Made by a program: the position numbers and the translations under genes. The notes below the pieces were generated by a model. It was not told the origin of the DNA. It worked only from the letters and a program-made list of their open reading frames with translations, and searched no databases. A stretch of DNA of 15,283 nt from SAR86 cluster bacterium. Lineage in GTDB: Bacteria > Pseudomonadota > Gammaproteobacteria > Magnimaribacterales > D2472. The stretch lies in assembly GCA_016779505.1 (NCBI GenBank), contig JADHNM010000025.1, positions 1 to 15,283 of the forward strand, given 5' to 3'. Below, piece by piece: positions 7,413-14,353 of this stretch (position 1 is its first letter; each line of letters starts with the position of its first letter).

Positions 7413-7419
7413 TATTAAC

Positions 7420-8169
7420 ATGAAATTACTTATGCTTTTGGCTGGGGTAATGGCGGTTCCTACTTTTGCTGCTTCAGGGGGAGATCTCGACGCTAATGAT
7501 TACGTTGGAGTTTCTTTCTGGCTAGTTACAGCTGCTTTGTTAGCTGCAACAGCATTCTTTTTCGTTGAAAGAGATAGGGTTCATGCAAAATGGAAAACAT
7601 CATTAACAATTTCTGGTTTAGTTACCGGTATTGCATTTTGGCACTATCTTTATATGAGAGGTGTTTGGATTGATACTGGTGAGACACCAACAGTGTTTAG
7701 ATACATTGACTGGTTGTTGACTGTGCCATTGTTGATTATTGAGTTCTACTTAATCCTTAAAGCTGTGACTAATGTTGCTGCATCTTTGTTCTACAAGCTA
7801 TTTGTGGGTTCATTGGTAATGCTAGTATTTGGTTACTTCGGTGAAGCTGGAATTATGGGTGCTATGCCTGCATTTATTATAGGAATGCTGGCTTGGTTAT
7901 ACATGATCCATACTTTATGGATGGGTGAAGGTGCTGAGGCTAGAAATGCTTCTGGTAACGCTGCTGTGCAAACTGCATACAACACCATGATGTGGATCAT
8001 CATAGTGGGTTGGGCAATTTATCCTATTGGATACGCATCAGGCTACTTAATGACTGGCGGAATTGATGCCGCATCATTAAACCTTATTTACAACCTGGCT
8101 GACTTTGTTAACAAAATCCTATTCGGTGTTGTTATCTGGTCTGCTGCTGTAAGTGACTCAGAAAGCTAA
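7420..8169 (+). CDS. PR: Green-light-absorbing proteorhodopsin, outward proton pump
   Basis: This is a seven-helix retinal protein of the inner membrane that uses light to pump protons outward. At 249 residues it matches SAR86 proteorhodopsin in length. A cleavable signal peptide (about 1-17, MAVPTFA before ASGG) is present. Key residues are His75 in FWHY, the proton acceptor Asp97 and donor Glu108 (RYIDWLLTVPLLIIEFY, 94-110), and the retinal lysine Lys232 in NLADFVNKILFG. The DxxxE-type pair marks a proton pump. Leu105 at the spectral-tuning position predicts green absorption; blue forms have Gln. The gene is monocistronic, with promoter, strong ribosome binding site and terminator. No blh or crt gene is nearby, so retinal must come from genes elsewhere or from outside the cell. 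The family call is certain; SAR86 origin is inferred. Confidence 0.98.
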   Translation: MKLLMLLAGVMAVPTFAASGGDLDANDYVGVSFWLVTAALLAATAFFFVERDRVHAKWKTSLTISGLVTGIAFWHYLYMRGVWIDTGETPTVFRYIDWLLTVPLLIIEFYLILKAVTNVAASLFYKLFVGSLVMLVFGYFGEAGIMGAMPAFIIGMLAWLYMIHTLWMGEGAEARNASGNAAVQTAYNTMMWIIIVGWAIYPIGYASGYLMTGGIDAASLNLIYNLADFVNKILFGVVIWSAAVSDSES

Positions 8170-8186
8170 TTAGAATTAGTTTAAAT

Positions 8187-8218
8187 AAAAAAGCCCGGAA
8201 TTTTCCGGGCTTTTTTTT
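8187..8218. terminator. Bidirectional rho-independent terminator between proteorhodopsin and tRNA-Val
   Basis: GCCCGGAA (8193-8200) pairs with TTCCGGGC (8203-8210) in a GC-rich hairpin with a tight AT loop. It is preceded by six A and followed by eight T, so it works on both strands. It ends proteorhodopsin at 8169 and also the convergent tRNA-Val. Confidence 0.92.
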
Positions 8219-8225
8219 GGTTGTT

Positions 8226-8301
8226 TGGTGGGTGATGACAGGCTCGAACTGCCGACCCTCTCGGTGTAAACGAGATGCTCTCCCAACTGAGCTAATCACC
8301 C
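8226..8301 (-). tRNA. tRNA-Val (anticodon UAC), CCA encoded
   Basis: On the minus strand GGGTGAT and ATCACCC form the acceptor stem, with A73 and an encoded CCA (8228-8226). The stem TCTCG/CGAGA encloses the loop TTTACAC, giving anticodon TAC. D-loop AGCTCAGTTGGGAGAGC and T-loop GTTCGAGCC are standard. Length is 76 nt. Confidence 0.97.
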
Positions 8302-8318
8302 AAAGTCTTTGTGGGAGC

Positions 8319-8347
8319 ATTCTAGCAACCATTGGCATTATTTGGAA
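8319..8347 (-). promoter_or_regulatory. Putative promoter of tRNA-Val
   Basis: On the minus strand, TTCCAA (8347-8342) and TAGAAT (8324-8319) are separated by 17 nt. The -10 matches at 5 of 6 positions, the -35 poorly. The start would be near 8312, about 11 nt before the tRNA. The element lies inside the repeat copy at 8320-8363. Confidence 0.45.
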
Positions 8348-8363
8348 TAGCTAATCTTATGGC
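8320..8363 (+). repeat. Imperfect direct repeat, copy 1
   Basis: By my hand alignment, 36 of 44 positions match copy 2 at 9381-9424, including an identical 19-nt core, TTATTTGGAATAGCTAATC (8338-8356). It flanks the unknown lipoprotein gene on the tRNA-Val side and covers that tRNA's promoter. The rest of the interval up to 8528 shows only AT-rich sequence and the ribosome binding site AGGAG (8519-8523). Confidence 0.8.
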
Positions 8364-8528
8364 AATTCTGTGGCAAATTTCCTCTGATTTTCTTGGAGGA
8401 GAAATAAACAAGCTTATTAATTCGGTGTATTATTAATTTATGTTCTTGGGAATATTACTTTAATCATATTGCTGTATTTGGTAGATAGGAATAAACAATG
8501 AAACCGCATAATTTTTTTAGGAGAGAAT

Positions 8529-9344
8529 ATGAAATCAAAATTTAGCTATTTATTTATTTTATTGTTTGTTATTTCTTGCTCGCAAGAAAATACAGCCGTT
8601 GGAGAGGATGATCTGTCCTCAAGAACTTACTTTAATGAATTTATGCCTTGTCAGGCTGGTCCAGATTATTCAGCAGAAAATATGGCAAAGATGATTGCTG
8701 ATTGGCAACCTCTGATTACTGCTGATCAGTTAATCGGAGTTTGGGGATATGCGCCTGCATCAGAAAAAAATCTTTACCCTGATACCGGTTGGTGGGAGCT
8801 TCAATGGACATCTAAAGAAGCAGCGGATGCTGCATGGAATCAATGGGTTCAAAATGCTGAGGCTGCTGCCTGGCAAGAAAAGTATGAAGATGTATTGGTT
8901 TGTGATGGAGAAGCTAGAAATGGTTTTGAGGGCGTCTTTCCCTTAGGTGCTGAAGAATTTGGTGAGTTACCAAAATCAGGATATTTCTTCAGTGCAGTAT
9001 GGCTTTGTAAATACAATGAAGGTTTTGGGGGAGCGGATGCTAGAGAGTTTTTACCAAAATTTACTAAAACAGTAAGAAATAGCAGTGGTTATGCTGGGAC
9101 TTCCTATCATTTTGGAAATTATTACTCGGATTCAAACCCCGATGCGGATTTTCTATGGGGTGATTTTACGAACTCTCGTGAATCAATGATTCAAGCTACT
9201 ACTGCATTTCAAAAGGATGTTCAACCCACAATGTTTCCAATGTTTAGCGAGTTTGCTGCATGCGGTGAAACACCGGACGAATACAATGGTTGGATGTTGT
9301 ATGACGCAGAAAATAAAGACTTCATGCCGAAATTTAAAAATTAA
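8529..9344 (+). CDS. Two-repeat lipoprotein of unknown function
   Basis: I do not recognise this 271-residue protein. A lipoprotein signal peptide ends in the lipobox VIS-Cys17, so it is probably membrane-anchored outside the cytoplasm. The mature part shows an internal duplication at about 35-138 and 154-258. Each half has a pair of cysteines at matching distance (Cys41-Cys125, 84 apart; Cys160-Cys245, 85 apart). Each also has a glycine-led strand 29-30 residues after the first Cys, an aromatic strand (WWELQW, FLWGDF) 47-48 residues after it, then a helix, ending in Cys-(Asp)-Gly-Glu. The beta-alpha-beta rhythm with Trp-rich strands recalls dimeric alpha/beta-barrel (ABM/NIPSNAP-like) folds, but that is inference. 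It has AGGAG 5 nt before the ATG. It stands alone between two repeat copies, on the opposite strand to both neighbours. Confidence 0.85.
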   Translation: MKSKFSYLFILLFVISCSQENTAVGEDDLSSRTYFNEFMPCQAGPDYSAENMAKMIADWQPLITADQLIGVWGYAPASEKNLYPDTGWWELQWTSKEAADAAWNQWVQNAEAAAWQEKYEDVLVCDGEARNGFEGVFPLGAEEFGELPKSGYFFSAVWLCKYNEGFGGADAREFLPKFTKTVRNSSGYAGTSYHFGNYYSDSNPDADFLWGDFTNSRESMIQATTAFQKDVQPTMFPMFSEFAACGETPDEYNGWMLYDAENKDFMPKFKN

Positions 9345-9360
9345 CATTTTATAAATTCAT

Positions 9361-9382
9361 GATTAAGCTAATCTTTTGTTTT
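9361..9382 (+). terminator. Weak possible terminator after the lipoprotein gene
   Basis: GATTA-AGC-TAATC (9361-9373) can form a 5-bp hairpin followed by TTTTGTTTT. The stem is AT-rich and short, so termination here is doubtful. Confidence 0.3.
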
Positions 9383-9424
9383 CTAACAACCATTAGGGTT
9401 ATTTGGAATAGCTAATCCTGAAGC
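9381..9424 (+). repeat. Imperfect direct repeat, copy 2
   Basis: Second copy of the 8320-8363 element, with the same 19-nt core at 9399-9417. No tRNA gene lies next to it here, so it looks like a duplicated remnant of the tRNA-Val promoter region, or one end of an inserted segment. Confidence 0.8.
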
Positions 9425-9452
9425 TGATTTGATTGAACGCTATGAAATTAAA

Positions 9453-9881
9453 TTAAGTAAGCCCTTGGCTTGATAGAATCGCATTAAGCTGATCTTCCAT
9501 TTTTTGATAGTCCCAAAAAGCACGAAGAGACTCAATTTTATTATTTGAATTAATGCGATAGATGACAATCATTTTTGTTTCTATTTGCACATCACCAACA
9601 CGGTTAACAATTTGCGCATAATTAGCGCATTCATTGGCGCATGGAATAGATTCTAAGATATTAAACTCTATGTCACCATTTGCTATCACTGTGTCATAAA
9701 ATTTTTCTATTGCATCAATCCCTTGGTGGCCATTGCCTGTTGGGTCCAATGGGCTTTTGCCAATGGGATCCTGAACTATGGCATTTTCATCAAATAAAGC
9801 TAACCAATTTTTTTTATCTTTTGCTACAGCAAAATCTCTCGAAAGAAAGCCTAACTCTTGCGCTTTTGTTTTAGGTTTCAT
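9453..9881 (-). CDS. NTF2/SnoaL-like (ketosteroid-isomerase fold) protein
   Basis: The 142-residue protein has the helix-helix-sheet order of NTF2-like proteins. FAVAKDKKNWLALFDENAIVQDPIG (17-41) gives the opening helices and the first acidic strand. HQGIDAIEKFYDTVIA (52-67) is the typical G-x-x-x-I-xx-FY helix, and three long strands end in IESLRAFWDYQKM (116-128). This resembles the steroid delta-isomerase/SnoaL-type group, in which Asp or Tyr residues in the cavity act on small hydrophobic ligands; no substrate can be assigned. Its ATG overlaps the end of the EamA gene by 11 nt. A GAGGAG ribosome binding site lies 7 nt upstream, inside that gene, so the two are co-transcribed and probably coupled. 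Confidence 0.8.
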   Translation of the reverse strand: MKPKTKAQELGFLSRDFAVAKDKKNWLALFDENAIVQDPIGKSPLDPTGNGHQGIDAIEKFYDTVIANGDIEFNILESIPCANECANYAQIVNRVGDVQIETKMIVIYRINSNNKIESLRAFWDYQKMEDQLNAILSSQGLT

Positions 9882-10773
9882 GCTTTAACTCCTCTTTAGG
9901 GTTGATCTCTAATCTAGCAAAATATATACCAACCAGTGCAAGGATAACAAAACTTAATTGGATAAAATTTAAATACTCATGAAATATTATGGCTCCAAAA
10001 ATAGTTGCTATGATTGGCTGCATTAACAAACCGATTGACCCAAACGAGGCTGTGATCTTTGGCAAGCTATAAGTAATAAAGAACTGGCCTCCAACTTGGC
10101 AGAAAATAGCCATAGCTAATAGATTATAAAACTGCGATGCTGAACTGGGTAAAAATTCTCTTGATTCAAATAAAGCAAATAGCATCCCAAACATACAGGT
10201 AAATAACGTGGTGTAAAAAATTATATTAATAGAACTTTCATTACCTAATCTAGAGATAATGAGTAAATATGTGGCATACAAAAATGCGGCCATTAACGCC
10301 AGCCCATCTCCAAGCAAAGCGCCTTCAGATTTTGCACTAGAAAAATATACCAATCCAATAACCCCTACGTAGGTGAGAACAAAAGACAAAAGAAACTGTC
10401 TAGAGATTGATTCTTTGAATACCAAAGAAGCAAAAAGTACCATATAGATAGGAGCAGTGTTTACAAGGATTGTTGAATTAGCCACCGAGGTGAATTGTAG
10501 GCTCCAATGCCAAGCGCTCATATCTGCAGCAAATGCAAACGAGGCAATGAGTGCAAATAATAAATGTTTGCGACTTTTTAGCTTAAAAGCTTGTGAGCCA
10601 TTGTAATAAAAATTAATCAAAGCTAAAAATGGAAGCGCTAAGAACATTCGATAAAATAAATTCCAGGAGGGAGATAGTTCACTCCACCTAACAAACAATG
10701 GAGCCAATCCAATTAAGCCTGCTCCAAGACAGAGAATAAAAAAATTCTGCGCTGACTTTAATTGTGATGCCAT
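9871..10773 (-). CDS. EamA (DMT superfamily) transporter
   Basis: A 300-residue inner-membrane protein with about ten hydrophobic helices in two EamA repeats. The first repeat is about 10-143 (FFILCLGAGLIGLAPLFVRWSELSP through to a glycine-rich helix), the second about 150-290, ending LALVGIYFARLE. VANSTILVNTAPIYMVLFASLVFKE (97-121) is the typical end of an EamA repeat. Such proteins export or import metabolites; the substrate cannot be told from sequence. I chose ATG at 10773 over the TTG one codon upstream. It is divergent from xseA with only about 17 nt between starts, so each promoter must lie within the other gene or be very short. The SnoaL-like gene overlaps its 3' end. Confidence 0.9.
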   Translation of the reverse strand: MASQLKSAQNFFILCLGAGLIGLAPLFVRWSELSPSWNLFYRMFLALPFLALINFYYNGSQAFKLKSRKHLLFALIASFAFAADMSAWHWSLQFTSVANSTILVNTAPIYMVLFASLVFKESISRQFLLSFVLTYVGVIGLVYFSSAKSEGALLGDGLALMAAFLYATYLLIISRLGNESSINIIFYTTLFTCMFGMLFALFESREFLPSSASQFYNLLAMAIFCQVGGQFFITYSLPKITASFGSIGLLMQPIIATIFGAIIFHEYLNFIQLSFVILALVGIYFARLEINPKEELKHET

Positions 10774-10790
10774 CAATATATACTTCGTTT

Positions 10791-12152
10791 ATGAGTGCAG
10801 ATATTGTAAATCAAGGAGATGAAATTATCTCTGTTGGTCAACTTAATCAACAAGCTAAAACACTTTTAGAAAATCAATTTAGAGGTGTGTCTGTGATAGG
10901 AGAAATTTCAAACATGGCACGTCCCTCCTCTGGGCACATTTACTTTACCTTAAAAGACGAAGATGGGGCTATTCGCTGCGCCATGTTTAGAAATCAAAAT
11001 TTAAGATTAAACTTTGAGCCCCAGAATGGAGATCAATGTATTTTAAAAGGTCAGGTCAGTCTCTATGCTCCACGGGGAGATTACCAATTGATCGTTAGCT
11101 CCATGCAACCAGCTGGAGCTGGAAATTTGATGCATCAATTCGAAGAACTCAAGAAAAAATTAGATGCAGAAGGCCTCTTTGCTCAAGAGATAAAAAAACA
11201 ACTTCCCAAACAACCTAAACATATTGGAGTCATTACCTCTGAATCTACAGCAGCATTTCAAGATATCTTAACTACCATACAAAGACGAGCTCCTGTTAGT
11301 CAGGTTTCTTTAATCCCTGCAACTGTGCAAGGTGACACTGCCCCCAAAACACTTATCGAGGCTTTGCAAAGCACCCTAAACTATAACAACCTCAATCCAG
11401 ATAATGCTTTTGATGTAATTTTAATATGCCGAGGCGGAGGATCAATTGAAGACTTGTGGGCCTTTAACAATGAAAGTCTGGCAAGAGAAATATTTGACTT
11501 TCCTTTACCCATAATTTCTGGTGTTGGCCACGAGATTGATTTTACTATTGTTGATTTTGTTGCAGATCTTAGAGCCCCTACCCCGACAGCAGCAGCGGAG
11601 CTAGTAACTGAATATTATTTTCAACTAAATGATAGATTAGAAGAATGGAAAGCTAGTCTTGGTTACTTGGTCCAGTCAAGATTGACTGAAAAATCGCAAA
11701 CACTTCTCTTTAAATCGCAAAATTTAAAAAGCCCGCTCACCATGTTAAAGGAGCAATCTCAATCTCTTGATAATATTGAGATGCGTCTTGCAAATACCGT
11801 GCAAGGCATAATTAGTAACGCAAAACAAAACTTCCAACTGGCCACTTCGAAGATTTATCAATCAAGCACATTACAAAGATTTGAAAACTATGAAGACCGC
11901 ATCAAAACAAACCTCAGGTCACTGAATTTTCAAATGAAAAATTTAATTGATAAGAAAAAATTAATGCTTGAAAGTATCACTACCAATCTAAACGCAATTA
12001 GTCCTTTGGCTGTTCTTGATAGAGGCTATGCAATAGTTATGAACGAGAATGGACAAGCTTTAAAATCCTCAAAAGATATCAAGGTTGGGGATACCGTTAC
12101 CACTCGTCTTGGAGATGGAGGATTTACTTCAAATGTTTCAAAAAAAGATTAA
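10791..12152 (+). CDS. xseA: Exodeoxyribonuclease VII large subunit
   Basis: XseA, with XseB, degrades single-stranded DNA to oligonucleotides in both directions. From ATG 10791 it has 453 residues (E. coli 456). The N-terminal OB-fold domain (about 12-110) contains ISVGQLNQQAKTLLEN, GHIYFTLKDEDGAIRCAMFR and the SLYAPRGDYQLIV strand. The nuclease domain has GVITSESTAAFQDIL, CRGGGSIEDLWAFN (213-226), GVGHEIDFTIVDFVADLRAPTP (244-265) and a long coiled-coil region. A C-terminal element, LDRGYAIV...GDTVTTRLGDG, follows. In-frame GTG 10764 and ATG 10767 would add 8-9 residues overlapping the divergent EamA start; 10791 fits the family better, although neither start has a clear ribosome binding site. 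No xseB is in the window. Confidence 0.95.
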   Translation: MSADIVNQGDEIISVGQLNQQAKTLLENQFRGVSVIGEISNMARPSSGHIYFTLKDEDGAIRCAMFRNQNLRLNFEPQNGDQCILKGQVSLYAPRGDYQLIVSSMQPAGAGNLMHQFEELKKKLDAEGLFAQEIKKQLPKQPKHIGVITSESTAAFQDILTTIQRRAPVSQVSLIPATVQGDTAPKTLIEALQSTLNYNNLNPDNAFDVILICRGGGSIEDLWAFNNESLAREIFDFPLPIISGVGHEIDFTIVDFVADLRAPTPTAAAELVTEYYFQLNDRLEEWKASLGYLVQSRLTEKSQTLLFKSQNLKSPLTMLKEQSQSLDNIEMRLANTVQGIISNAKQNFQLATSKIYQSSTLQRFENYEDRIKTNLRSLNFQMKNLIDKKKLMLESITTNLNAISPLAVLDRGYAIVMNENGQALKSSKDIKVGDTVTTRLGDGGFTSNVSKKD

Positions 12153-12930
12153 GGCATCTAGCCTTCTAACTCTCTTTGCTTTAATAAGCATGCAAAGTTT
12201 TGCAAGTGATTTGTTTGAAGGTAAAAGTGGAGAAATCATATCAATTCCGGCTGCAACAGAGGATAAATCAAATGTCTTAACCTTCAAAACTTCAACGGGA
12301 ACCAAACAGTTAGTGAGCCTTCCATTTGTTAAAAAAGATCTTGTGATTACTAGGCATCATGTAAATTTAAAAGTAAATTGGGTTAACTTTGGAGAATCAA
12401 GAATTACTATCGCCGATGAAAGCAAAGTAACATTAAGCACAAAAGATCAAGCTAGAGCAAACAATGAGGCCATACAAATTAAAACTGCTTTAAGCAGATC
12501 TTCAACAGAGATTACTCCTTCTTTTGATTTTATCGCTCCGGTTCCAGGAATTGTGACATCGCCATTTGGCAAGCAAAGATTTGTTAATGACCTGCCTAGA
12601 TCAGCTCATTTAGCGCTAGATCTTCGGGGGGCTGTCGGGACTCCCATTGTTGCTCCTCTTAAAGGTAAGGTAGTTTTGATAGGTGATTATTTCTATACAG
12701 GCTTAACTTTAATCCTTGATCATGGCTACGGTCTATTTTCCTCGTATGCGCACATGAGTGAAATAAAAGTAAAGCTAAATGATTTGGTTGAGCAATCTGA
12801 TGAAATCGGTTTGGTTGGAGCAACCGGGAGAGTTACAGGACCGCACCTGCATTGGACGGTCTACTTTGATGGAAATAAAGTCAATCCAGAGTCTTTGATT
12901 CAAGAAGGATATTTAAACTCCATTTTGTAA
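12133..12930 (+). CDS. Exported M23 family metallopeptidase (peptidoglycan endopeptidase)
   Basis: A 265-residue protein with a Sec signal peptide: KKIK, a hydrophobic core LLTLFALISM, and likely cleavage after QSFA (24). The middle part (25-125) is beta-rich and unassigned. The M23/LytM domain covers about 135-258. Zinc ligands are His159 and Asp163 (HLALD) and His240 in PHLHW. His207 (SYAHMS) and His238 complete the active site, so it should be active on peptidoglycan cross-links in the periplasm. It lacks LysM repeats. I chose ATG 12133 because it starts a proper signal peptide; a start at 12085 or 12115 would place a non-signal segment first. It overlaps xseA by 20 nt with GGAGG (12117-12121) upstream. 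Its last 18 nt overlap the convergent thioredoxin gene. Confidence 0.92.
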   Translation: MFQKKIKASSLLTLFALISMQSFASDLFEGKSGEIISIPAATEDKSNVLTFKTSTGTKQLVSLPFVKKDLVITRHHVNLKVNWVNFGESRITIADESKVTLSTKDQARANNEAIQIKTALSRSSTEITPSFDFIAPVPGIVTSPFGKQRFVNDLPRSAHLALDLRGAVGTPIVAPLKGKVVLIGDYFYTGLTLILDHGYGLFSSYAHMSEIKVKLNDLVEQSDEIGLVGATGRVTGPHLHWTVYFDGNKVNPESLIQEGYLNSIL

Positions 12931-13365
12931 ATCTTCATATGCCAAAGATAGACTTGCCTCGTCTTGAGGTTTCAAGCTTGCAAAAACAATTTCTCCATCA
13001 GGAGAAATAAAATAAGTAGCTGGAAGAGTTTTTGGAGTTTCTATGCCCCATAAAGTTCTAGGATGAGTGATCATAGAGGGATAAGTGATCCCAAACTTTT
13101 GAATTTGCGGTCTCAACTCTTCGGCTTCAAGTCGATCAAAGTTAAATGCAAAAACTTCAACTTCAGGGTATTTCTTTGAAAAAGATACTATTTCAGGGAT
13201 TTCTTTTATGCAGGGAGGACACCAATCCGCCCAATAATTTACCAAGACCCACTTACCATTGAGGCTTGATGAAAAGATTGGCCTAGAATCAAAAATTTCT
13301 ACGTCGCCCTTTTCACAGGAAACTAAAAAAAGACAAAATAAAGTTAATGGTAATTTAAATCTCAT
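12913..13365 (-). CDS. TlpA/ResA-like thioredoxin-fold lipoprotein
   Basis: A 150-residue protein with a lipoprotein signal peptide (lipobox LVS-Cys17). A thioredoxin domain follows: NGKWVLVNYWADWCPPC (36-52) holds the redox motif CPPC at 49-52, and LPATYF has the cis-Pro at 115. SPDGEIVFA is the usual following strand. Such proteins reduce disulfides outside the cytoplasm, often in cytochrome c maturation or in protecting envelope thiols; no partner gene here defines which. It is probably membrane-anchored. It is convergent with the M23 gene, overlapping 18 nt tail to tail, and divergent from wrbA with 29 nt between starts. Confidence 0.92.
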   Translation of the reverse strand: MRFKLPLTLFCLFLVSCEKGDVEIFDSRPIFSSSLNGKWVLVNYWADWCPPCIKEIPEIVSFSKKYPEVEVFAFNFDRLEAEELRPQIQKFGITYPSMITHPRTLWGIETPKTLPATYFISPDGEIVFASLKPQDEASLSLAYEDLQNGV

Positions 13366-13394
13366 GTTTTATAGTATTGCAAAAGGAAACTATT

Positions 13395-14000
13395 ATGCAT
13401 CAAAAATATCTTCTAATCTTGTTTTATTCAGCCACGGGAGCTGTTAGGAATCTAGCACATGCAATAGCTGATGGAGCCGAAAAAAAGGGTCTTGAAGTAA
13501 AAATTAGAACTGTACCAAAAGTTTCTACTGTCACTGAAGCAGGTGAACCAAATCTACCGAGTGAAGGAGAGATTTATTGCACAAAAGAAGATCTCATAGG
13601 TTGCTCCGGATTGGCACTAGGTTCCCCCACCAGATTTGGCTCTATGGCAGCCCCACTTAAATATTTCTTAGATTCGACTGGGGATGTATGGTCAAACCAT
13701 GAATTAGAAAACAAGTTTGGCTGTGTTTTTACATCAACAGGATCTCAGCATGGCGGCCAAGAGATTACATTGTTTAATCTTATGACTTATATGCTCCATC
13801 AAGGCATGATCTTTGTTGGTTCACCCTATTCTATTCCTGGGCTTAACAATACCAAAAGCGGCGGAACTCCTTATGGTCCTTCTCATGTTGCTCATAGCAA
13901 TCAATCGGGAAATTTAACTTCTGATGAAAAAGAAATTGCTGTCGCAACTGGTGTCAGAATGGCGGAGCTAATATTGCAATTTAATCAAGATGAATCTTAG
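13395..14000 (+). CDS. wrbA: WrbA-type NAD(P)H:quinone oxidoreductase (flavodoxin-like)
   Basis: WrbA is an FMN enzyme that reduces quinones by two electrons, limiting semiquinone formation. The 201-residue protein has FMN phosphate loop FYSATGAVRNLA (10-21), GSPTRFGSMAAPLK (76-89) and STGSQHGGQE (114-123), plus GMIFVGSPYSIPG (137-149) and GGTPYG before the C-terminal helix. ATG 13395 is preferred to the in-frame TTG at 13377 because AAGGAA (13383-13388) sits 6 nt before it and the protein then begins at the first flavodoxin strand. The following DUF2069 gene overlaps its end by 11 nt, an arrangement I recall from other gammaproteobacteria. Confidence 0.95.
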   Translation: MHQKYLLILFYSATGAVRNLAHAIADGAEKKGLEVKIRTVPKVSTVTEAGEPNLPSEGEIYCTKEDLIGCSGLALGSPTRFGSMAAPLKYFLDSTGDVWSNHELENKFGCVFTSTGSQHGGQEITLFNLMTYMLHQGMIFVGSPYSIPGLNNTKSGGTPYGPSHVAHSNQSGNLTSDEKEIAVATGVRMAELILQFNQDES

Positions 14001-14316
14001 AAAATACTATCTCATTTTAATAAGCGCACTTCTTGTCACTCATTTATTTCAGGGTCTATTAATAGGGACTCCCTTGATAGGTATATTTATCTGGTCACTG
14101 CCTCTGATAATCTTTGGCTATCAAGCCTATAAAAATCCTTCAGCAAAGCTTTATCAAATCTTTGGATTTATTATTTTGATCTATTTTATGAGTGCATGTC
14201 TTATTGTTTTTGGGTTGCCAGATGCCAGCTTGCTAAGCTGGTTAGAGTTAATTGAGATTGTTGCCCTTTTCTTAGTGGCAGTCTTCGCAGCACGTGAACA
14301 ATTAAATGTAAAGTAA
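13990..14316 (+). CDS. DUF2069 family membrane protein
   Basis: The 108-residue protein has four hydrophobic segments, at about 6-24, 27-43, 56-76 and 84-99, with short loops. The C-terminal pattern FAAREQL after the last helix, and linkage to wrbA, fit DUF2069. Function is unknown. It overlaps wrbA by 11 nt and is probably coupled to it. Its last codons (from about 14306) form the left arm of the palindromic operator-like element, so its 3' end is also regulatory DNA for the next operon. Confidence 0.75.
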   Translation: MNLRKYYLILISALLVTHLFQGLLIGTPLIGIFIWSLPLIIFGYQAYKNPSAKLYQIFGFIILIYFMSACLIVFGLPDASLLSWLELIEIVALFLVAVFAAREQLNVK

Positions 14317-14342
14317 ACTTGACAGTCAAGTAAACTTTACAT
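14306..14342. promoter_or_regulatory. 37-bp near-perfect palindrome, probable operator
   Basis: The arms ATGTAAAGT (14306-14314) and ACTTTACAT (14334-14342) are exact reverse complements, as are ACTTGAC (14317-14323) and GTCAAGT (14325-14331), about centre 14324. Only two pairs (14315/14333 and 14316/14332) fail. Read as a direct repeat, AAGTAAACTT occurs at 14311-14320 and 14328-14337, a 17-bp period. The element covers the -35 and spacer of the next promoter and the stop codon of the DUF2069 gene. The natural ligand is the XRE protein encoded at 14923. Confidence 0.8.
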
Positions 14343-14347
14343 ATCAT
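14319..14347 (+). promoter_or_regulatory. Near-consensus sigma-70 promoter of the membrane/XRE operon
   Basis: TTGACA (14319-14324, perfect), a 17-nt spacer and TATCAT (14342-14347, 5 of 6) form the strongest promoter in the window. The start would be near 14354. Because the palindrome overlies its -35 and spacer, binding there should block RNA polymerase, so repression is the likely mode. Confidence 0.8.
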
Positions 14348-14353
14348 TCAAAG

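Noticed and set aside
8132..8338. 68-residue minus-strand frame running through tRNA-Val
   Set aside because: It covers the tRNA and the terminator hairpin, and its translation is that of a tRNA sequence.
8498..8545. 15-codon ORF (ATG 8498) overlapping the lipoprotein start in another frame
   Set aside because: Short, no convincing ribosome binding site, and its length is within chance expectation.
12085..12132. Longer N-terminus for the M23 peptidase
   Set aside because: The extra 16 residues lie inside xseA and would precede a proper signal peptide, which starts at ATG 12133.
13377..13394. TTG start for wrbA
   Set aside because: AAGGAA is positioned for ATG 13395, and the protein then begins with the flavodoxin strand.
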